From NCBI GenBank assembly GCA_022729285.1, contig JALDAI010000035.1, positions 1-7,478 of the forward strand: a stretch of 7,478 nucleotides of DNA. Direction: 5' to 3'. The notes under the pieces are model-generated. The model did not search any database. It worked only from the letters and a program-made list of their open reading frames with translations, and was not told the DNA's origin. Shown here in pieces: positions 4,163 to 7,478 of this stretch. The position numbers were made by a program, and so were the translations under genes. Each line of letters starts with the position of its first letter. The stretch's first letter is position 1. This stretch comes from Candidatus Nanoanaerosalina archaeon (GTDB taxonomy: Archaea > Nanohalarchaeota > Nanosalinia > Nanosalinales > Nanoanaerosalinaceae).

Positions 4163-5830
4163 ATGGCGATACAACCTTTTTTAAGAAAAATTGTAGAAGT
4201 TGTAAAGAGTAGGAAGTATACTTCGTTAGCTGTTTTGTTGTCGGTTTTGGGTTTTTTGTTGTCTGTTTTTTGTTGGGATTGTTTTGGTTTGGAGCCTGAG
4301 TTGGGTGTTTTGAATCAGACGTATCCTTTGAGTAGTTTTGATTTTTATGGTTATACTGGTCCTTTGTTTTTGTTGGTTCCTTTTTTGAAGGTTTTTGGTG
4401 AGAGTTTGTTTGTTGTTCGTTTTGTTTCTTCTGTTTTGTCTGGTTTGACAGTTTTTTTGGTTTTTTTGGTTGGTAGGGAGCTTTTTGATGGTTTTACTGG
4501 TGTTTTGGGTAGTGTTTTTGCTGTTTTGATGCCTTTTGTTGTGTTGGTTAAGCATTCGGAGTATGTTTATGTGATGTTTTGGTCTGTTTTGTCGTTTTAT
4601 TGTTTTGTTCGGTTTTTGAGGGAAGGTTCGGTTTTATGGGGTGGTTTGTGTGGTTTGGTTTTTGGTTTGGGTGTTTATCAGAAGTTTACTGTTGCTTATG
4701 TGGTTATTTCGTTGGGTGTGGCTGGTTTGTTTTGGTTGGATGAGCCTTTGGGTTTTTTTAGGGAGAATTGGAGGTCTTTTGTTGTTTTGGTTTTGTTGTT
4801 TGTTTTAGCCTCCTCCCACATATACTATTCAAGCTTTTCAGATGATGGATACGGTGACTTTGAATCTTTCGGGTCACTTGATACTTTAGGTATCGGAACT
4901 CCTTCAGAACATATCAGTTTATTTGGAGAACGGCTTGAACACCTTGATAGAATCTTGTTCCCAAGAGAAAAAGTGTTCGATGTTTTGAAAAACAACTTTG
5001 GAGGTGGAGAGTATGTAGAAGTAAGACAGTATCCGGATACAATGGGTTTGTTTTTATTTCTGTTAATAGCATCATACGGGTTCATAATCTTTGAGGGAAG
5101 TAAGGAAGGAAAAGGTCTTGTACTGTTTAGTATCTTAGTACTTCTACTGTTGACAGTTGTCCCTAGATGGGATCCTAACGCGCCTATGCCGTCTCACAAC
5201 TTAATATCTGTGACGCCACTGTTTCTTTTAATATTTTCAGCAGGTTTAACAAGGGCTAAAAAAGTTTTCAAATATGGGGTACCTGTCTTACTGATTTTAA
5301 TAGTTTATTTGTTTTCTTTGAACGTTTTAGCCTACCAAGATTTTTATGAGCACATGTCCGATGAGTCATGGGTTGAAGAAAAGTTTGCAGAGGACGCTCC
5401 TATACACCAAAGAGTTAGAGAGATAAATTATGGGGAGAGAGAAGATATAAGGTTTAACAGTTTTCCTATCAGCACAAGCCCCACTGAAATAACTAGAGGC
5501 TTCTGTGATTTAGATGTCATAAAAGACGAGTACGGAAAAGGCAATACTGTTCAAACAGCGGATTGCGATCTACAAAAAATGGATGTGGAATGTGGTAAGG
5601 ATAAAATGATAACGCTTCCTTACTTCTCTGAAGAAGGAGAACACTCTAAGGTTTTTAATGATAGGATGTGTAGAAACCCTGAAATCGAGGAGACAACCTG
5701 TTTCAAGCCTTATATCAGGTTTTTCGAAGAAGTTGAAAAAGGTAATTTAGACGTTAAAAATAAACAGTTCCTACATGATACTTCAGGATTCCCGGCATAT
5801 GCTAAAATAGAGTTCAAAAAATTGTGTTGA
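4163..5830 (+). CDS. GT-C membrane glycosyltransferase (PMT/ArnT-like)
   Basis: This 555-residue polytopic protein probably transfers a sugar from a lipid-phosphate donor to protein or lipid on the outer face of the membrane. The first hydrophobic segment (about 20-37) leads into an outer loop with acidic candidates D39, E44, E46 and D60, where GT-C enzymes carry catalytic Asp/Glu. The stretch YTGPLFLLVPFLKVFGES then VVRFVSSVLSGLTV (64-97) matches the conserved 'PPL...LFG...RLPSALLG' region. GLGVYQKFTVAYVV (168-181) resembles the 'G-A-LTKYT' segment. More membrane segments lie at about 83-105, 112-130, 137-151, 157-192, 204-220, 295-310, 318-334, 345-361 and 371-390. Residues 391-555 form a hydrophilic domain with six cysteines (448, 468, 477, 503, 513, 555), probably external. 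Codons 23-214 have an extreme T/G bias that ends abruptly at codon 215. It could instead be an oligosaccharyltransferase-like GT-C; the substrate is unknown. Confidence 0.8.
   Translation: MAIQPFLRKIVEVVKSRKYTSLAVLLSVLGFLLSVFCWDCFGLEPELGVLNQTYPLSSFDFYGYTGPLFLLVPFLKVFGESLFVVRFVSSVLSGLTVFLVFLVGRELFDGFTGVLGSVFAVLMPFVVLVKHSEYVYVMFWSVLSFYCFVRFLREGSVLWGGLCGLVFGLGVYQKFTVAYVVISLGVAGLFWLDEPLGFFRENWRSFVVLVLLFVLASSHIYYSSFSDDGYGDFESFGSLDTLGIGTPSEHISLFGERLEHLDRILFPREKVFDVLKNNFGGGEYVEVRQYPDTMGLFLFLLIASYGFIIFEGSKEGKGLVLFSILVLLLLTVVPRWDPNAPMPSHNLISVTPLFLLIFSAGLTRAKKVFKYGVPVLLILIVYLFSLNVLAYQDFYEHMSDESWVEEKFAEDAPIHQRVREINYGEREDIRFNSFPISTSPTEITRGFCDLDVIKDEYGKGNTVQTADCDLQKMDVECGKDKMITLPYFSEEGEHSKVFNDRMCRNPEIEETTCFKPYIRFFEEVEKGNLDVKNKQFLHDTSGFPAYAKIEFKKLC
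4223..4807 (+). other. Intragenic T/G-only composition island
   Basis: On the coding strand, hand counts give A+C of 88 in 540 bases at 4261-4800, about 16%, against 55 in 120 at 4801-4920, about 46%. From codon 23 to 214 no codon ends in C, and only T96 (ACA), E154 (GAA) and L158 (TTA) end in A. Leu is almost always TTG, Phe always TTT and Gly always GGT. The reading frame is intact throughout. The right edge is sharp at 4805-4808. The left edge is at about 4223-4229. Confidence 0.9.
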
Positions 5831-5835
5831 TAGAA

Positions 5836-5860
5836 TTTTTTACAAAACCATTATTTTTTT
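5836..5860 (+). terminator. T-tracts after the glycosyltransferase gene
   Basis: A T6 tract (5836-5841) and a T7 tract (5854-5860) follow the TGA at 5828-5830. They separate the glycosyltransferase from the convergent tRNA-Asp and are good candidates for archaeal oligo-T termination. Confidence 0.45.
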
Positions 5861-5877
5861 AAGAAAATTTATGAGGA

Positions 5878-5950
5878 CGCCGAGTGCGGGATTTGAACCC
5901 GCGTCACGACCGTGACAGGGTCGTATGATGGGCCACTACACCAACTCGGC
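5878..5950 (-). tRNA. tRNA-Asp (anticodon GUC)
   Basis: Read on the minus strand, a complete 73-nt cloverleaf is visible. The acceptor stem is GCCGAGT paired with ACTCGGC, with discriminator G at 5878. The anticodon stem CGACC/GGTCG encloses loop CTGTCAC, giving anticodon GTC (5914-5916 on the plus strand). The T arm GCGGG/CCCGC carries a TTCAAAT loop. G73 and the GUC anticodon agree with Asp identity. There is no intron and no encoded CCA, since the next bases are TCC, so CCA must be added after transcription. It follows rpsJ on the same strand, 102 bp downstream, with its own TATA-like box. Confidence 0.97.
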
Positions 5951-5975
5951 AAAAAACGCCCTCTTTCTTGCTAAC

Positions 5976-5985
5976 AAATATTTTG
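5976..5985 (-). promoter_or_regulatory. TATA-like box of tRNA-Asp
   Basis: On the minus strand this reads CAAAATATTT, centred about 30 nt upstream of the tRNA 5' end. That gives initiation within a few bases of the mature end. Confidence 0.4.
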
Positions 5986-6013
5986 ATTGAGGTTTTAAGT
6001 AGTTAACGGTTGT

Positions 6014-6037
6014 ACCTGAGGTTTAAAAACCACAGGT
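6014..6037 (-). repeat. Imperfect inverted repeat between rpsJ and tRNA-Asp
   Basis: Arms ACCTGAGGTTT (6014-6024) and AAACCACAGGT (6027-6037) pair over 10 of 11 positions, with a single A-A mismatch. It sits 15 bp after the rpsJ stop codon on the minus strand. A 3'-end hairpin of the rpsJ transcript is the simplest reading, although no T-run follows it in that direction. The symmetry could also be a protein-binding site. Confidence 0.45.
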
Positions 6038-6052
6038 AAAAAACTGTTTAAA

Positions 6053-6361
6053 CTACTCGATCAGCTCAACTTCGATAGACACTCCTTCAGGAACATGAAC
6101 TCTCATAATCTGTCTAAGAGCTCTTTCTGAATCAGAAACATCTATCAACCTTTTGTGGAGCCTTAGCTCCCATCTTTCAAAAGTAGATGCTCCCTCTCCA
6201 TCAGGCGCTTTTCTAGTATTTATTCTCAGCCTATCCGTTGGAAGTGGTACAGGCCCTGAAACCTTTGCATTGTACTCTTCTGAAACACTTTTAATATCTG
6301 CTGCAAGCCCGTCAACTTTGTCAGGCTCAGTACTACTAAGCTTTACTCTTGCTTTTTCCAT
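6053..6361 (-). CDS. rpsJ: Small-subunit ribosomal protein uS10 (S10)
   Basis: This 102-residue protein is full length for archaeal uS10, part of the 30S head. The family signatures are clear: SGPVPLPTDRLRINTRKAPDGEG (in two parts, 35-47 and 48-57), then FERWELRLHKRLIDV (61-75) and RALRQIMRVHVPEGVSIEV (80-98). The start ATG at 6361 gives the expected N-terminus MEKARVKL, and no Shine-Dalgarno is present. A TATA-like box about 35 nt upstream would leave a leader of roughly 9 nt. No elongation factor 1-alpha gene lies upstream, although in many archaea rpsJ follows it in the str cluster. Here the gene stands alone, divergent from tRNA-Ser and followed by tRNA-Asp. Confidence 0.97.
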   Translation of the reverse strand: MEKARVKLSSTEPDKVDGLAADIKSVSEEYNAKVSGPVPLPTDRLRINTRKAPDGEGASTFERWELRLHKRLIDVSDSERALRQIMRVHVPEGVSIEVELIE

Positions 6362-6392
6362 AGGTATCGGATAAAATAAGTGTAAGTAAATC

Positions 6393-6400
6393 TTTTAAAT
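6393..6400 (-). promoter_or_regulatory. TATA-like box of rpsJ
   Basis: On the minus strand this is ATTTAAAA, centred about 35 nt before the start codon, implying a leader near 9 nt. It shares the 126-bp divergent spacer with the tRNA-Ser promoter at 6455-6462; nothing else is recognised in that spacer. Confidence 0.45.
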
Positions 6401-6454
6401 TGTACTGTTTTACAGATACTTTTACCGGGTTGAACAAGAAGTTGTTAGAAAATG

Positions 6455-6462
6455 TTTAAAAG
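6455..6462 (+). promoter_or_regulatory. TATA-like box of tRNA-Ser
   Basis: TTTAAAAG is centred about 29 nt before the tRNA 5' end at 6488, with an A-rich stretch just upstream that could act as the TFB element. Confidence 0.55.
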
Positions 6463-6487
6463 ATTGTAGAAGTAGTTAGTAGATTAG

Positions 6488-6607
6488 GCCGGGGTCGCAT
6501 AGTCTGGCATTGCGCCAGCTTGGAAACCTTTTCACCGCTTTACGGAGGAAAGAACTATATAGCTGGTGGGCACTTCGCCCACGAGGGTTCAAATCCCTCT
6601 CCCGGCG
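6488..6607 (+). tRNA. tRNA-Ser (anticodon GGA) with a 35-nt intron
   Basis: The acceptor stem is GCCGGGG (6488-6494) paired with TCCCGGC (6600-6606), including one G-U, with discriminator G at 6607. The D arm lies at 6497-6513. The anticodon stem CCAGC (6515-6519) pairs with GCTGG (6562-6566) across the intron. The anticodon GGA is at 6522-6524. A long variable arm, GGGC-ACTTC-GCCC (6568-6580), makes it a type II tRNA. The T arm is GAGGG/CCCTC around TTCAAAT. G73 and the long variable arm fit Ser rather than Leu. Removing 6526-6560 leaves 85 nt, a normal tRNA-Ser length. No CCA is encoded. A T5 tract at 6616-6620 could end transcription. Confidence 0.93.
6526..6560 (+). other. tRNA-Ser intron at position 37/38
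   Basis: The insert lies between A37 (6525) and A38 (6561). It folds into a hairpin with CTTTTC (6528-6533) pairing GGAAAG (6547-6552), an A-A mismatch, CCG/CGG (6535-6537 and 6543-6545) and a CTTTA loop. Between this hairpin and the anticodon stem only three pairs are found: U33-A6557, G34-U6556 and G35-C6555. The splice sites then lie in internal loops, a relaxed form of the bulge-helix-bulge read by the archaeal splicing endonuclease. Boundaries are inferred from the cloverleaf and could shift by a base. Confidence 0.8.
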
Positions 6608-6655
6608 TTAACACACCTTTTTAGAATATCTTACTGCATTTCTTAAAAGAAATAA

Positions 6656-7252
6656 CTACTCTGAACCGTTAACATGGCTGGAAGGGGTTGTGATATACCT
6701 GGCCTCAATATTAGGTATATTACCTGAAAAATGCCTTGAATCGTGTTCTTTAGTACCGATAAACAGTCCGTATACAGAGACTTCATCGTTCTCATCCAAC
6801 TTAGATCCGTTTAAATCAATAGTTGTTACACCGTGTTCTTCTCTTTCAAAAGAGTAGAAGATGTTTATGTAGCCATCATCAGAGTCTAAAAGAAAGTTTT
6901 CCTCATTATCAGTTGTTTCAAACGACACTACTCTCCCTTCAACCTCTACAAGTTCCCTAGTATACTTGATAATATTTCTATTGATATCGGATACAGTCGT
7001 CCTCTCAGACTTTTCAACAATTTCTTCGGGGCTTAATTCTCCGTATAACGCAGATTCTCTTACTGTAGGAAGGAGGTTCACACTTTTCAAAAAAGAAGTA
7101 AAGTGTTCTTCAACTACTTTAAAACCAGTGTTCAATGCTTGAGAAACTCTAGAATCTCCAAAATCCCCTCTTAAAAGGTATAGGTTGTACATTAAGGTGG
7201 ATGCTAAAATTAATACTGCTAGAGAAATTAATAACTTGTACTTTATCTTCAT
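6656..7252 (-). CDS. Membrane-anchored OB-fold-like protein
   Basis: This 198-residue protein has a short basic N-terminus (KIKYK) and one hydrophobic helix (about 6-27), then an amphipathic helical linker (35-100) and a beta-rich C-terminal domain (about 100-188). The latter follows an OB-fold pattern: LVEVEGRVVSFETTD, then ENFLLDSDDGYINIFYS, then DENDEVSVYGLFIG, ending in IEARYITTP. Similar small OB domains bind nucleic acids, oligosaccharides or ligands, but here topology places the domain outside the cytoplasm, so nucleic acid binding is not assumed. No cysteines and no lipobox were seen. The ATG at 7252 has a TATA-like box about 29 nt upstream and no Shine-Dalgarno, which suggests leaderless transcription even though the zinc-ribbon gene lies only 74 bp upstream on the same strand. 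It is convergent with tRNA-Ser. The specific function is unknown; the OB call rests on pattern alone. Confidence 0.7.
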   Translation of the reverse strand: MKIKYKLLISLAVLILASTLMYNLYLLRGDFGDSRVSQALNTGFKVVEEHFTSFLKSVNLLPTVRESALYGELSPEEIVEKSERTTVSDINRNIIKYTRELVEVEGRVVSFETTDNEENFLLDSDDGYINIFYSFEREEHGVTTIDLNGSKLDENDEVSVYGLFIGTKEHDSRHFSGNIPNIEARYITTPSSHVNGSE

Positions 7253-7277
7253 TGTAACAAAAATTGTTCTACTTGTG

Positions 7278-7285
7278 TTAAATAA
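7278..7285 (-). promoter_or_regulatory. TATA-like box of the OB-fold-like gene
   Basis: On the minus strand this reads TTATTTAA, centred about 29 nt before the ATG at 7252. It lies in the 74-bp gap after the zinc-ribbon gene, which suggests a separate transcript. Confidence 0.45.
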
Positions 7286-7326
7286 GTTTTAGATTGAAAA
7301 GAAAAGGTTTGTTAGGAGTTGGTTTT

Positions 7327-7455
7327 CTACTCCCTTTTCTGCAAAGTATACTTACAGTTAGTGCACTTCCACTTCTCAAAAACATCGTTTTTAAACGAAA
7401 AAGGCACCATATAGCCTTTGTGGCACTCAGGACATTCCGGGAAAAAATTAGACAT
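7327..7455 (-). CDS. 42-aa zinc-ribbon protein
   Basis: This small complete gene encodes 42 residues with two CxxC knuckles: CPEC (8-11) and CTNC (31-34), 19 residues apart, the usual spacing for a single zinc ribbon. Between them are hydrophobic residues (YMVPFSF) and the typical aromatic W29 just before the second knuckle; a short basic tail follows (LQKRE). The ATG at 7455 has AGGTGA 8 nt upstream and an in-frame stop just before it, so the start is secure. The protein has no other domain. Comparable minimal ribbons in archaea act as adaptors to RNA polymerase, ribosomes or enzymes, but nothing here shows which. Its promoter, or an upstream operon partner, lies beyond the window. Confidence 0.85.
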   Translation of the reverse strand: MSNFFPECPECHKGYMVPFSFKNDVFEKWKCTNCKYTLQKRE

Positions 7456-7463
7456 TTTTTAAA

Positions 7464-7469
7464 TCACCT
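7464..7469 (-). promoter_or_regulatory. Shine-Dalgarno of the zinc-ribbon gene
   Basis: AGGTGA on the minus strand lies 8 nt before the ATG at 7455. Together with the in-frame TAA just upstream, it fixes the start of this very short gene. Confidence 0.6.
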
Positions 7470-7478
7470 GTTAAAATG

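Noticed and set aside
4226..4555. Minus-strand open frame of 109 codons, rich in Lys, Asn, Gln and Thr
   Set aside because: It is the complement of the T/G-only coding island. Its odd composition follows directly from that bias, and the plus-strand frame has clear membrane and GT-C features.
4223..4807. Diversity-generating retroelement variable region
   Set aside because: Such regions are altered mainly at A positions in short C-terminal repeats with a template copy and a reverse transcriptase nearby. Here C is depleted too, the tract is long and N-terminal, and no template repeat or reverse transcriptase is visible.
4825..5085. Minus-strand open frame opposite the glycosyltransferase
   Set aside because: It has no start signal or recognisable domain and lies within the real gene.
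6153..6374. Plus-strand open frame opposite rpsJ
   Set aside because: uS10 on the minus strand is unambiguous. The Ser/Leu-rich product is a shadow.
6521..6523. Reading the intron-containing tRNA as tRNA-Pro with anticodon TGG
   Set aside because: The 5-bp anticodon stem CCAGC/GCTGG puts GGA at 34-36, and the long variable arm excludes Pro.
1..7478. CRISPR array, insertion sequence, toxin-antitoxin or known defence system
   Set aside because: No spaced direct repeats, transposase, terminal inverted repeats or recognisable defence motifs were seen on either strand. The RNA ligase alone does not make a defence locus.

Overview
The window looks like part of an archaeal chromosome. It encodes an archaeal-type uS10, an archaeal-type YchF/Obg-family GTPase with a TGS domain, and two tRNA genes without encoded CCA, one of them interrupted by an intron at the archaeal 37/38 position. 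Most genes are preceded by an AT-rich TATA-like box about 26-30 nt upstream of the start codon, as in leaderless archaeal transcripts. The DNA is AT-rich, gene-dense and has short spacers. The mildly acidic proteins and the number of orphan genes suggest a DPANN-like (possibly nanohaloarchaeal) lineage, but this placement is tentative because no alignment could be run.

Layout: the tail of an unknown gene (1-44) ends in a hairpin. Then come a Rnl2-like RNA ligase (114-1052, +), a small membrane-anchored protein with a tail-fibre-like motif and a tandem heptad coiled coil (1100-1498, +), a convergent orphan gene (1511-2308, -), ychF (2422-3612, +), an acidic orphan with a very strong Shine-Dalgarno (3682-4131, +), and a GT-C type membrane glycosyltransferase (4163-5830, +). 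Next are tRNA-Asp(GUC) (5878-5950, -), rpsJ (6053-6361, -), an intron-containing tRNA-Ser(GGA) (6488-6607, +), a membrane-anchored OB-fold-like protein (6656-7252, -) and a 42-residue zinc-ribbon protein (7327-7455, -).

The genes do not form one pathway. They are mostly single-gene transcription units with their own promoters. Two themes recur: RNA and translation (RNA ligase, YchF, uS10, two tRNAs, zinc ribbon) and the cell surface (coiled-coil anchor protein, glycosyltransferase, OB-fold protein).

The most unusual signal lies inside the glycosyltransferase gene. From about 4223 to 4807 the coding strand is almost purely T and G. Codons 23-214 contain no C-ending codon and only three A-ending ones, and the protein there has 34 Val against 1 Ile. 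At 4805-4808 the composition returns abruptly to the normal pattern, although the reading frame continues. No known complete defence or mobile system is visible. This intragenic composition island is the best candidate for something undescribed.
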